Below, piece after piece: positions 17,311 to 25,361 of a stretch of DNA of 64,000 nt. The position numbers were made by a program, and so were the translations under genes. Where the stretch lies: NCBI RefSeq assembly GCF_014642635.1, contig NZ_BMIQ01000006.1, positions 62,001 through 126,000 of the forward strand, written 5' to 3'. Source of the stretch: Aureimonas endophytica (GTDB lineage Bacteria; Pseudomonadota; Alphaproteobacteria; Rhizobiales; Rhizobiaceae). The notes beneath the pieces were generated by a model. The model searched no databases and was not told the DNA's origin. It saw nothing but the letters and a program-made list of their open reading frames with translations. Position 1 is the first letter of the stretch. Each line of letters starts with the position of its first letter.

Positions 17311-18774
17311 ATGGCGACCCTCACCAAGGCCGCCGTCATCGGCGGCGGCGTCATCGGCGGCGGCTGGATCGCCCGCTTCGCCCAGAACGGGCTCGATGTC
17401 GCGGTCTACGATCCCGACCCGCAGGCGGAGGCGAAGTTCGGCCGGCTGATGGAAAACGCCGCCCATGCCTTCGGCCGGCTGATCGACGGGGCGCGCCCGA
17501 GGCTCGGCGCGATCCGCTTCGTCAGCTCGCTGGCCGAGGCCGTCGCGGGGGCCGAGATCGTCCAGGAAAGCGCGCCGGAACGGCTCGACCTGAAGCAGCG
17601 GATCCTCGCCGAGATCGACGCCCATGCGCCGCCCGAGGCGATCGTCGCCTCCTCGACCTCGGGCCTCCTGCCGAGCGAGTTACAGGCGACGATGACGCGG
17701 CCCGAACGCCTCGTCGTCGCCCATCCCTTCAATCCCGTCTATCTCATCCCGCTGGTAGAGCTCGTCGGCGGCGCGCGGACCGCGCCGGCGACGATCGAGC
17801 GGGCGCGCGCCTTCTATGCCGCGCTCGGCATGAAGCCGATCCACATCCGCAAGGAGATCGAGGCCTTCGTCGGCGACCGGCTTCTCGAAGCGCTCTGGCG
17901 CGAGGCGCTCTGGCTCGTCCAGGACGACATCGCCACCGTCGAGGAGATCGACGAGGTGATCCGCTATTCCTTCGGCCTGCGCTGGGCGCAGATGGGCCTG
18001 TTCCAGATCTACCGCATCGCCGGGGGCGAGGCCGGCATGCGCCATTTCATGGCCCAGTTCGGCCCCTGCCTCCAATGGCCCTGGACCAAGCTGACCGACG
18101 TGCCGGAGCTGACCGAGGCGCTGATCGATAAGATCTCCCACCAGTCGGACGCGCAGGCGGCGGGCCTGTCGATCCGCCGGCTCGAACGCATTCGCGACGA
18201 CAATCTCGTCGCGATCCTGAAGGCGCTCGAAAAGGAGGATTGGGGCGCCGGCGCCCTGCTGAAGGCCTATCGCGCCGGCCTCGCCGGCGCGCCGGCCGCG
18301 ACGCCGGCCGAGCCGCTGCGCCTTCATGCGGCGGAGGTGCCCGAGGACTGGCTCGACTATAACGGCCACATCACCGAGCACCGCTATCTCCAGGTCCTCG
18401 GCGACGCGACGGATGCCGTCCTCGCCCATCTCGGGCTCGATGCCGCCTATCTGGCGAGCGGGCGCAGCTTCTTCACGGTCGAGACGCATATCCGCCATCT
18501 CGGCGAGGGTCATCGCGGCGACCGGCTCGGCGTGGAAAGCCGCGTCCTCTCCGCCGATGCCAAGCGCCTCCATCTCTTCCACGCGATCCGGCGCGAGAGG
18601 GACGGGGCGCTCCTCGCCACCGGCGAGCACATGCTCCTCCATGTCGACACGAAAGCCGGGCGCGCCGTCGCGACGGAAGGCGCGATGGCGGAGCGGATCG
18701 CGGCGCTCGCCGCCGCCCATGCGGGACTGCCCGCGCCGGACGGGGCGGGCCGCCGCGTCGGCGAGCGCGGCTGA
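17311..18774 (+). CDS. Carnitine 3-dehydrogenase fused to betainyl-CoA thioesterase
   Basis: This is a two-domain enzyme of 487 residues. Residues 1 to about 320 form an NAD-dependent 3-hydroxyacyl-CoA dehydrogenase-type L-carnitine dehydrogenase: the dinucleotide loop is GGGVIGGGWIA, followed by SSTSGLLPSEL and HPFNPVYLIPLVELV. Residues from about 335 form a hotdog thioesterase (VPEDWLDYNGHITEHRYLQVLGDATDA) of the 4HBT type. The fusion is known in rhizobia, where it oxidises L-carnitine to 3-dehydrocarnitine and hydrolyses the betainyl-CoA made by the BKACE enzyme. The net product is glycine betaine. It lies in one operon with the BKACE gene, two bases apart. Confidence 0.92.
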   Translation: MATLTKAAVIGGGVIGGGWIARFAQNGLDVAVYDPDPQAEAKFGRLMENAAHAFGRLIDGARPRLGAIRFVSSLAEAVAGAEIVQESAPERLDLKQRILAEIDAHAPPEAIVASSTSGLLPSELQATMTRPERLVVAHPFNPVYLIPLVELVGGARTAPATIERARAFYAALGMKPIHIRKEIEAFVGDRLLEALWREALWLVQDDIATVEEIDEVIRYSFGLRWAQMGLFQIYRIAGGEAGMRHFMAQFGPCLQWPWTKLTDVPELTEALIDKISHQSDAQAAGLSIRRLERIRDDNLVAILKALEKEDWGAGALLKAYRAGLAGAPAATPAEPLRLHAAEVPEDWLDYNGHITEHRYLQVLGDATDAVLAHLGLDAAYLASGRSFFTVETHIRHLGEGHRGDRLGVESRVLSADAKRLHLFHAIRRERDGALLATGEHMLLHVDTKAGRAVATEGAMAERIAALAAAHAGLPAPDGAGRRVGERG

Positions 18775-18841
18775 GGCTCCCGCCGCTACGAAGATTTAAG
18801 CCTTTCGCGCGAGGCTGCGCGGAGGGACTTCGAACTCCACG

Positions 18842-18888
18842 GGCCCTTCGCGCCCGCCGGCCCCGTCCGGCGGGAGGGGCGAAAGGCC
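18842..18888 (+). other. Long imperfect hairpin before the SleB-like gene
   Basis: The inner stem CCCGCCGG/CCGGCGGG (18853-18860 with 18867-18874) closes a six-base loop. It stacks on an outer ten-pair stem GGCCCTTCGC/GCGAAAGGCC with one mismatch. No T-run follows. It could end the carnitine operon transcript or form a leader structure: it finishes three bases before ATG 18892 and would occupy any ribosome-binding site there. Confidence 0.55.
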
Positions 18889-18891
18889 GGG

Positions 18892-19632
18892 ATGGAGGGC
18901 ATTCTTCGAGGCGGTGCCCCGTTGCGTACACGTCTATTCCGCCGCGCGCCCGGGCTCGTCGCCCTCGGGCTTCTGACCGGCCTCTCCGCCTGCTCGCGCC
19001 TGTCGCACCTCACCGAGGAGGACTGCCTGACGCGGGCGATGTATTTCGAATCGAACCGCACCAGCCATGACGGCATGCTGGCGGTCGGCACCGTGGTGAT
19101 GAACCGCAAGGCCTCCGGCCGCTATCCGCGTTCGGTCTGCGGCATCGTCGGGCAGAAGAACCAGTTCGCGCCGGGCGTCCTGACGAAGCCGATGGCGCAG
19201 GGCAAGGACCTCGCCCGCAAGACGGCGCGGGAAGTGCTGCGCGGCGCGCGCCACACGGAGGTCGGCCGGCGCGCCATGTTCTTCCACACGGCCGGCTATT
19301 CCTACCCCTACAACAACATGCACTATGTCGCGATCGCCGGCGGCAACGCCTTCTACGAGAAGCGCCGCAATCCGACGCAGACGCAGGAGGACGTGGCGCG
19401 GCGCGGCGACCGGCTGATCTACGAGCCGCCGGTGCGCGAGGCGGCGCGGCAGCGGGTGATCGCGACGCGCATCGCCGATGCCGCGCCGATGCCGGCCGCC
19501 ACCGCCGGCCAGCCGATCCTTCTGGAGCCGCTTCCCGCCCCGACGCCCGCCCAGACGCTCGGCACCCTCAGCGAGGTGCCGCTGCCCGCCATCACGATCG
19601 AGCAGGCGATCGCGGGCGAAGGACTTTACTGA
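18892..19632 (+). CDS. SleB-like cell wall hydrolase, probable lipoprotein
   Basis: This peptidoglycan hydrolase of the Hydrolase_2/SleB family has a catalytic-domain pattern LTRAMYFESNRTSHDGMLAVGTVVMNRK with the family Glu, then SVCGIVGQKNQFAPG. The leader contains LALGLLTGLSAC, a lipobox, so the protein is probably anchored to a membrane facing the periplasm. The C-terminal 70 residues are Pro/Ala-rich and low complexity. The start is uncertain: ATG 18892 abuts the hairpin, whereas TTG 18922 (giving LRTRLFRRAPG) has GAGGCGG about nine bases upstream and a more normal signal peptide. Confidence 0.88.
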   Translation: MEGILRGGAPLRTRLFRRAPGLVALGLLTGLSACSRLSHLTEEDCLTRAMYFESNRTSHDGMLAVGTVVMNRKASGRYPRSVCGIVGQKNQFAPGVLTKPMAQGKDLARKTAREVLRGARHTEVGRRAMFFHTAGYSYPYNNMHYVAIAGGNAFYEKRRNPTQTQEDVARRGDRLIYEPPVREAARQRVIATRIADAAPMPAATAGQPILLEPLPAPTPAQTLGTLSEVPLPAITIEQAIAGEGLY

Positions 19633-19741
19633 AGCTTAACGCGATCGTTCAAAGGCAAGCTTTCCTTCACCATAACAAGCGACGGGGCAATTGACTCAAA
19701 GGCCGCACGAAACTTACCGGCCGAATCGGCATTCCTCGGGC

Positions 19742-20140
19742 ATGTGCTGCTCGTCGCGCCCCTCCTCCTGCAAGGTCCTCGTCGTCGAGGACGACCCGCT
19801 CTTGCGGCTGGACGCGGTCGACCTCGTGGAGGAGGCCGGCTTCGAGGCCGTGGAAGCGGCCAATGCCGACCATGCGCTGCGGCTGCTCGAAGCCGATCCG
19901 ACGATCGGCGTCCTCTTCACCGATGTCGACATGCCGGGCTCGATGGACGGCGTCGGCCTCGCCCATCTCGTGCATCGCCGCTGGCCGCCCGTCGCGATCC
20001 TCGTCACCTCCGGCCATTTCGCGCCGGGCGGCCGCGGCCTGCCGGAGAACGGCCAGTTCTTCGCCAAGCCCTATCGGCCCCATGCGGTGCGCGACGCCAT
20101 CTTCCGCGCCGCGACGACGAGCGTGCGCACGGCGGCTTGA
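19742..20140 (+). CDS. Single-domain response regulator (receiver protein)
   Basis: The protein of about 132 residues is a stand-alone CheY-like receiver domain with no output domain. The acidic pocket is in VLVVEDDPLLRL and the phosphoacceptor Asp in VLFTDVDMPGSMDG. The Thr/Ser switch is in ILVTSGHF and the conserved Lys in FFAKPYRP. The frame begins at a TTG (19691), but ATG 19742 gives a normal short N-terminus. No histidine kinase is adjacent, so it must serve a remote phosphorelay. The composition is Cys/Ser-rich at the very N-terminus (MCCSSRPSSCK), which is unusual. Confidence 0.85.
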   Translation: MCCSSRPSSCKVLVVEDDPLLRLDAVDLVEEAGFEAVEAANADHALRLLEADPTIGVLFTDVDMPGSMDGVGLAHLVHRRWPPVAILVTSGHFAPGGRGLPENGQFFAKPYRPHAVRDAIFRAATTSVRTAA

Positions 20141-20208
20141 ACCCGACTTCGGTGGCCTTTCCGCCGGCGGAGCGCTAGAGCTTCGGCCGCGCAGCGCGTA
20201 TCGAGGTC

Positions 20209-22011
20209 ATGGAGCAGAAACTCAGCCCCGCCCCGCCGCCCGTCACCGCCTCGGACGCCGGCAACCGGGTTCCGAGCCGCTTCCGCGCGCTCGTGCGCGG
20301 CAACGAGATCGGCCTCGCCCTCGTCGCCATCCTCATTGGCAGCATCGCCGGCCTCCTGGTGATCGGCATCAGCAGCGCCGCGCAGGCGCTGCATGTCTTC
20401 CTGTTCAAGCTCTCGCCCGGCGAGCGGCTGAGCGGCGCGGCGGGATTCGAGCTGCCGGCGCTCGTCTTCGTGCCGGCCGGCGGCGGGCTGCTGCTCGGCC
20501 TCGTCCTGTTTCTTCTCGCGCGGCGGCGGCGCAAGCGCGCCCTCGTCGACCCGATCGAGGCGAACGCGCTGCATGGCGGCAGGATGTCCTTGACCGACAG
20601 CCTGATCGTCGTTCTGCAGAACCTGATCTCGAACGGCTTCGGCGCCTCGGTGGGCCTCGAGGCCGCCTATACGCAGATCGGCTCCGGCATCGCCTCGCGG
20701 ATCGGCATCGCCTTCGAGATGCGGCGCGGCGACATGCGCACCCTCGTCGGCTGCGGCGCCGCCGGCGCCATCGCCGCCGCCTTCAACGCGCCGCTGACCG
20801 GCGCCTTCTACGCCTTCGAACTGATCATCGGCACCTATTCCATCGCGACGCTGACGCCGGTCGTCGCGGCGGCGCTCGCCGGCACGCTGGTGGCGAGGCT
20901 CTTCGTCGGCAATGCCTATCTGATCGATATCGGCCATCCCGGCCCCGTCGGCGCCACCGACTATCCTTCGGCGATCGCGCTCGCCATCCTCGCCGCCGGC
21001 CTCGGCATCCTCGTCATGCAGACGGTGACGCGGACGGAGATCCTGTTCCGCAAGAGCCGCGTGCCGCTGCCGCTGCGCCCGGCGCTCGGCGGACTCGTGC
21101 TCGCCGGCCTCGCCATGCTGACGCCGCAGGTCCTGTCCTCCGGCCATGGCGCGATGCACATGACCTTCGATCTCGACCTGTCGGTCCACACGCTGGTCCT
21201 GCTTCTCGGGGCCAAGGCGCTGGCCTCGGCGATCTCGATCGGCAGCGGCTTTCGCGGCGGGCTGTTCTTCGCCTCGCTGTTTCTCGGCTCGATCCTCGGC
21301 AAGCTCTTCGCCGTCCTCGCGCTGCACCTCTTCGGCGCCGACGCGCTGACGCCCGCCACCTATGCGCTGGTCGGCATGAGCGCGATGGCCGTCTCGATCA
21401 TCGGCGGCCCGCTGACCATGACCTTTCTGGCGCTGGAGATGACCGGCGACCTGCCGATCACCGCGCTCGTCCTCGCGGCGGTGGTCGCCGCCTCGCTCAC
21501 CGTGCGCAAGACCTTCGGCTATTCCTTCGCCACCTGGCGCTTCCATCTGCGCGGCGAGAGCATCCGCAGCGCCCATGACGTCGGCTGGATCCGCAACCTT
21601 TCCGTCGGGCGCATGATGCGGCGAGACCTGCGCACCGCGCCCATCGACACGGCGCTGAAGGTCTTCCGCCGCGAGTTCCCGCTGGGTTCCACGCAGCGCG
21701 TCGTCATCACCGATCGCGCCGATGCCTATGTCGGCATCGTGCTCGTGCCGGACGCCTATTCGGAGGATATCGACGATCTCGACGCGACGGTCGAGAATCT
21801 CGTGCGCTTCAAGGACTTCATGCTGCTGCCGCAGATGAACGCGCGCGAGGCGAGCCGCCTCTTCGACGCGGCCGAGAGCGAGGCGCTCGCCGTCGTCGAC
21901 GATCCGAAGACGCGCAAAGTGCTCGGCCTTCTCACCGAAAGCCATCTCCTGCGCCGCTACAGCGAAGAGCTGGAAGCGCGGCGCCGGGAGGCCGCCGGCG
22001 AGACGGCCTGA
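20209..22011 (+). CDS. ClC-family chloride channel/transporter with CBS domains
   Basis: This 600-residue membrane protein has a ClC core of many helices (residues about 35-430) followed by a cytoplasmic CBS pair. Selectivity-filter regions are recognisable in SNGFGASVGLEAAYTQIGSGIASRIG (the gating Glu is in GLEAAY) and in GSGFRGGLFFASLFLGS. CBS-like segments start at DVGWIRNLSVGRMMRRDLRTAP. Whether it is a channel or a Cl-/H+ antiporter cannot be told. It stands alone downstream of the receiver gene and converges on the DUF2188 gene. Confidence 0.92.
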   Translation: MEQKLSPAPPPVTASDAGNRVPSRFRALVRGNEIGLALVAILIGSIAGLLVIGISSAAQALHVFLFKLSPGERLSGAAGFELPALVFVPAGGGLLLGLVLFLLARRRRKRALVDPIEANALHGGRMSLTDSLIVVLQNLISNGFGASVGLEAAYTQIGSGIASRIGIAFEMRRGDMRTLVGCGAAGAIAAAFNAPLTGAFYAFELIIGTYSIATLTPVVAAALAGTLVARLFVGNAYLIDIGHPGPVGATDYPSAIALAILAAGLGILVMQTVTRTEILFRKSRVPLPLRPALGGLVLAGLAMLTPQVLSSGHGAMHMTFDLDLSVHTLVLLLGAKALASAISIGSGFRGGLFFASLFLGSILGKLFAVLALHLFGADALTPATYALVGMSAMAVSIIGGPLTMTFLALEMTGDLPITALVLAAVVAASLTVRKTFGYSFATWRFHLRGESIRSAHDVGWIRNLSVGRMMRRDLRTAPIDTALKVFRREFPLGSTQRVVITDRADAYVGIVLVPDAYSEDIDDLDATVENLVRFKDFMLLPQMNAREASRLFDAAESEALAVVDDPKTRKVLGLLTESHLLRRYSEELEARRREAAGETA

Positions 22012-22028
22012 TCCTCACGAGCGAAGGC

Positions 22029-22283
22029 TCAGTGCGGCTTGGCGCCGTCCACCACATGGGTTTCCGGCCGGTCGGCGCCGTCCGCCACTTCCTCGTGCCA
22101 GCGCCCTTCCGCGTCCTGCCAGGAGATGCCGTCCGTCTCGCCGGCGAGGCCCTGGCGCTCGGCGGCGTCGCGCGCCGCGGCCAGCGCATGGTCATGCGTC
22201 GGGAAGGTCTCGGAAAACACGTCGCCGACCTTATAGGCCCAGCCGCCGTCGTGCTTGACGATCTCGTAGTTCAGTTCGCTCAT
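22029..22283 (-). CDS. DUF2188 small protein
   Basis: This 84-residue protein of the DUF2188 family has the pattern YEIVKHDGGWAYKVGDVFSETFPTHDHALAAARDAAERQ. Such proteins often accompany stress genes but have no known activity. It is acidic, with no signal peptide. It lies 48 bases downstream of the phosphatase start-distal end on the same strand and converges with the ClC gene, 17 bases away. Confidence 0.88.
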   Translation of the reverse strand: MSELNYEIVKHDGGWAYKVGDVFSETFPTHDHALAAARDAAERQGLAGETDGISWQDAEGRWHEEVADGADRPETHVVDGAKPH

Positions 22284-22331
22284 CGCCGCGATCCTCCTCT
22301 TCTTGCGCCGGACGGGGCGTCCGTCCTCGCG

Positions 22332-23054
22332 TCAAAGGTCGGGCGCAGCGTCCCCTTCGGCAAGGGCGAGAAGCGCCGCCGGCAGCTCCTCCAGCCGATC
22401 GATCGCCCGATCGGCGCCGAGCGCTTCCGGCATCAGCTCCGTATAGCCGCCGGCGACCGCCACGACGGCCATGCCGGCGGCGCGCGCCGCGAGGACGTCG
22501 TTCTCGCTGTCGCCGACGAAGACCGCCTCGCCGGGCTCTATGCCGAGCTCCCGGCAGGCATGGAGGATGAGGCCGGGCTCCGGCTTGCGCGGCGGCCCGG
22601 CATCGCCGCCGACCACCACCGCCATCAGGTCGAGCAGGCCAAAATGCTCCAGCACCGTGCGCGTCGCCGCGCCCGGCTTGTTGGTGACGGTGCCGAGCCG
22701 CACGCCCTTCGCCGCGAGGTCGCGCAAGAGATCCGAGACGCCGGCCATCAGCACGGTCAGTTCCGTGGCGCGCGCCTCGTAGAGCTTCGTATAGCGCTCG
22801 GCGACGCGGTCGCGCGTCGCCGGATCGATCTCGATGCCGAGGGCCGCATAGGCACGCTCGATGAGGACCGGCACGCCGCGCCCGATCATCTTCGTCACCG
22901 CCTCCAGCGTCAGCGGCGGCTCGCCATAGCTTTCCAGCGTCTGGTTCAGCGCGGCATGGATGTCGGGCGCGCTGTCGACCAGGGTGCCGTCGAGATCGAA
23001 GAGAATGGCGCGCGGCCAGCCGGCAGGTTTCATGTCGAACAGTCCGCTTCTCAT
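22332..23054 (-). CDS. gph: Phosphoglycolate phosphatase (HAD superfamily)
   Basis: This HAD hydrolase of 240 residues removes phosphate from 2-phosphoglycolate, a product of DNA repair and oxygenase side reactions. HAD motif I is ILFDLDGTLVDSAPD, motif II TVTNKPG, motif III is the Lys in PPRKPEPG, and motif IV VFVGDSENDVLAARAAG. The Gph-type cap helix region (LNQTLESYGEPPL) is present. ATG 23054 overlaps the stop of the MaoC gene (ATGA), giving a coupled pair; an alternative ATG lies at 23033. Confidence 0.9.
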   Translation of the reverse strand: MRSGLFDMKPAGWPRAILFDLDGTLVDSAPDIHAALNQTLESYGEPPLTLEAVTKMIGRGVPVLIERAYAALGIEIDPATRDRVAERYTKLYEARATELTVLMAGVSDLLRDLAAKGVRLGTVTNKPGAATRTVLEHFGLLDLMAVVVGGDAGPPRKPEPGLILHACRELGIEPGEAVFVGDSENDVLAARAAGMAVVAVAGGYTELMPEALGADRAIDRLEELPAALLALAEGDAAPDL

Positions 23055-23557
23055 TCGGTCGGCGGATCGAGCACCGCCACCGTCGTCCAATGCGCCGTGA
23101 GGGCGGGCTTGGCCGCGCCCTCGATCTCGATCGTCGCGTCCCAGGAGGATTGCAGCGAGACGGCGCGCTCGACAAGGCCGATCAGCCGGAAGCGCCCGCG
23201 CACCCGCGCGCCGCTCTTCACCGGCGCGATGAAGCGCACCTGCTCGAAGCCGTAATTGATGCCCATCCGCGTCCGCTCCACCCCCGGCAAGGCCTCGAAG
23301 GCCAGCGTCGACAGAAGCGAAAGCGTCAGGAAGCCATGGGCGATCGTGCCGCCGAAGGGCGCCTCCGCCCGCGCCCGTTCGGGATCGACATGGATGAACT
23401 GGTGATCGCGCGTCGCGGCCGCGAAGGTGTCGATCATCGCTTGGTCGACCAGGAGCCAGTCGGAAACGAAGGCCTCGGCGTTCAGATGGCGGCGATAGTC
23501 CTCGATGGGCACCAACCGCGCCCGGAGTTGCGCCTCGAATGTGGCATCGCTCGGCAA
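23051..23557 (-). CDS. MaoC-family dehydratase-like hotdog protein
   Basis: This 168-residue single-hotdog protein has the R-specific enoyl-CoA hydratase motif. Asp and His are found in FAAATRDHQFIHVDPERA, followed by FGGTIAHGFLTLSLL, the MaoC signature. Such proteins act on enoyl-CoA or related thioesters. It is the first gene of a two-gene unit with gph and is divergent from the TetR regulator, which may control it. Confidence 0.9.
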   Translation of the reverse strand: MPSDATFEAQLRARLVPIEDYRRHLNAEAFVSDWLLVDQAMIDTFAAATRDHQFIHVDPERARAEAPFGGTIAHGFLTLSLLSTLAFEALPGVERTRMGINYGFEQVRFIAPVKSGARVRGRFRLIGLVERAVSLQSSWDATIEIEGAAKPALTAHWTTVAVLDPPTE

Positions 23558-23689
23558 ACCGCTTCGTCCTTTCCTCGTCGCCCGCCGCGCCGCAGCGCGA
23601 GCCGGGCCCCTGTTCGGCGATCATCGCCCTGTTGACATCGCGGCGCCCGCCCCGTCCACTCCAGCCCGCTTCGGGAGAGTCTCGGAAAG

Positions 23690-24373
23690 ATGGACCAGAC
23701 GACGAGAGCCTCGCCGCGCCCGCCCCGCCTTTCGGCGCGCCGCGCCGCCTTCGCGAGCGGGCGGCTGGAGCGCCTCAGTCCCGCCGGCGAGGCGACGCGC
23801 GCGGGGCTGCTCCGCGCCGCCGCCGAGATCTTCGCCGAGAAGGGATATGCGGAAGCCTCGATCGACGACGTCGCCCGCCGCCTCGGCGCCACCAAGGGGC
23901 TGGTCTATCACCATTACCGCTCGAAGGGCGATCTTTATCTCGATGCCGCCGCCTGGGGCCTTGCCTATCTCGACCGCGCCGTCAGCGAGGCCGCCGCCCC
24001 GCGCGAGCGCGCCGCGACGCGGCTGAAGCGCATGGCGGAAGCGCATCTCGCGGCGCTCGCCGCCGAGCCGGCCGCCCGGCACGGCAGGCGCGGCCCGCCG
24101 CCCATGGCCCTCGCGCGCGACGCGGGCGCGGAGGCCGAGCGCCTCGCCGCGCTTCGCCAAGCCTACGAGGCGCGTTTCCACGCCATGCTGGAGGCGGCGC
24201 GGCGCGAGGGCGACGCGGAGGCGAAGCCCGACGCCGCTACCGCCTGCCGCGCGCTTCTCGCCATTCTCGACCTGCCGGCGCGCGGCCCGCCGGCCGAGCC
24301 CGCCGCCCTGGCGCTCGCGGCGCTGCGCGCCGCCGGGATCGACCGCGCGGTCCTCGCCGAGGAATTTTCCTGA
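23690..24373 (+). CDS. TetR/AcrR-family transcriptional regulator
   Basis: The DNA-binding helix-turn-helix spans residues about 40-85: LLRAAAEIFAEKGYAEASIDDVARRLGATKGLVYHHYRSKGDLYLDA. The C-terminal ligand domain is Ala/Arg-rich. The start at ATG 23690 leaves an Arg-rich tail of about 35 residues before the helix-turn-helix. A TTGACA hexamer at 23632-23637 in the 132-base divergent region could be its -35 box, though the -10 (TCCACT) is poor. The likely target is the divergent maoC-gph unit or itself. Confidence 0.9.
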   Translation: MDQTTRASPRPPRLSARRAAFASGRLERLSPAGEATRAGLLRAAAEIFAEKGYAEASIDDVARRLGATKGLVYHHYRSKGDLYLDAAAWGLAYLDRAVSEAAAPRERAATRLKRMAEAHLAALAAEPAARHGRRGPPPMALARDAGAEAERLAALRQAYEARFHAMLEAARREGDAEAKPDAATACRALLAILDLPARGPPAEPAALALAALRAAGIDRAVLAEEFS

Positions 24374-24455
24374 ACCATGTCGCAGATGCGCCAGCGCGAT
24401 GTTTCCGATCCGTTCTAGCTCGTGCCGAGGACAGCCAGCGGACAGCGAATCGGCC

Positions 24456-25349
24456 ATGGGCGATGATCGGAACCGGATGCGGGGCCTCGTGCTCGTCTTC
24501 GCCGCGACGATCCTCTGGAGCTCGGTCGGCTTCTTCGTCCGCCTTCTCGATCTCGACGTGTGGACGGTGCTCGGCTGGCGCTCCTTCTTCGGCGCGATCG
24601 GCCTCTTCCTGATCATGCTCTGGCAATATGGGCGCGGTTCCGGCCGGGCGATCGCCGGCCTGTCGCGGGCGGGGCTCGTCGCGATTCCCGTCGCGGCCCT
24701 GTCGATGTTCGCCTATGTCGCCTCGCTGACCCTCACCGATGTCGCGAATGTCATGACGATCTACGCCACCGTGCCCTTCGTCGCGGCGGGCATCGCCTTT
24801 CTCTGGCTCGGCGAGCGGCCGAGCCGGCGCGTCGTGATCGCCAGCGCCCTGTCCTTCTGCGGCATCGCCCTGATGGCGGTCACCGCCCTCGGCGGCTCGG
24901 ACATGCGCGGCAACGCGCTGGCCTTCGTGATGACGCTCGGCTTTTCCTTCATGCTCGTTCTGGCGCGGCGCGAGCCGGGCCTGCCGATGGCGCCGGTCAA
25001 TCTCGCCGGGGCGCTGATCTGCTTCTTCGCCGCCCTGCCGCTGATGCCGGCGGCCTGGCCGACGCCCGGCCAGTTCCTGATCCTCGCCGTCTTCGGCCTG
25101 TCCACCAACGCGCTGGCCTATATCCTCTTCCTCACCGGCGGTCGCCACATCCCGTCCGGCGAGGCGAGCCTCATCACCCTTCTCGACGTCGTGCTCGGGC
25201 CGCTCTGGGTGTTCCTCGCCTTCGGCGAAGTGCCGAGCCCCATGGCGCTCGTCGCGACGGCCACCGTGCTCGCCGCCACCACCTGGTACATTCTCGGCCT
25301 GCGCTTCGACCGTCCGGGCCTCGCCGAGACGGAGGCCTGCCGCTCCTGA
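24456..25349 (+). CDS. EamA/DMT-family transporter
   Basis: This inner-membrane protein of 297 residues has ten predicted helices in two EamA repeats: the first begins GLVLVFAATILWSSVGFFVRLL, the second near GNALAFVMTLGFSFMLVLARR. Motifs ASLITLLDVVLGPLWVFLAFGEVP match the conserved end of the second repeat. Substrate is unknown. ATG 24456 (MGDDRNRMRG) was chosen because it leaves a short cytoplasmic tail. It is 82 bases after the TetR stop, same strand. Confidence 0.9.
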   Translation: MGDDRNRMRGLVLVFAATILWSSVGFFVRLLDLDVWTVLGWRSFFGAIGLFLIMLWQYGRGSGRAIAGLSRAGLVAIPVAALSMFAYVASLTLTDVANVMTIYATVPFVAAGIAFLWLGERPSRRVVIASALSFCGIALMAVTALGGSDMRGNALAFVMTLGFSFMLVLARREPGLPMAPVNLAGALICFFAALPLMPAAWPTPGQFLILAVFGLSTNALAYILFLTGGRHIPSGEASLITLLDVVLGPLWVFLAFGEVPSPMALVATATVLAATTWYILGLRFDRPGLAETEACRS

Positions 25350-25361
25350 GGCGCGGTCGCC

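Noticed and set aside
20071-21945. Minus-strand frame of 624 codons opposite the ClC gene
   Set aside because: It is very rich in Glu, Arg, Gly, Ala and Asp with no motif, and it is a mirror of the ClC coding frame.
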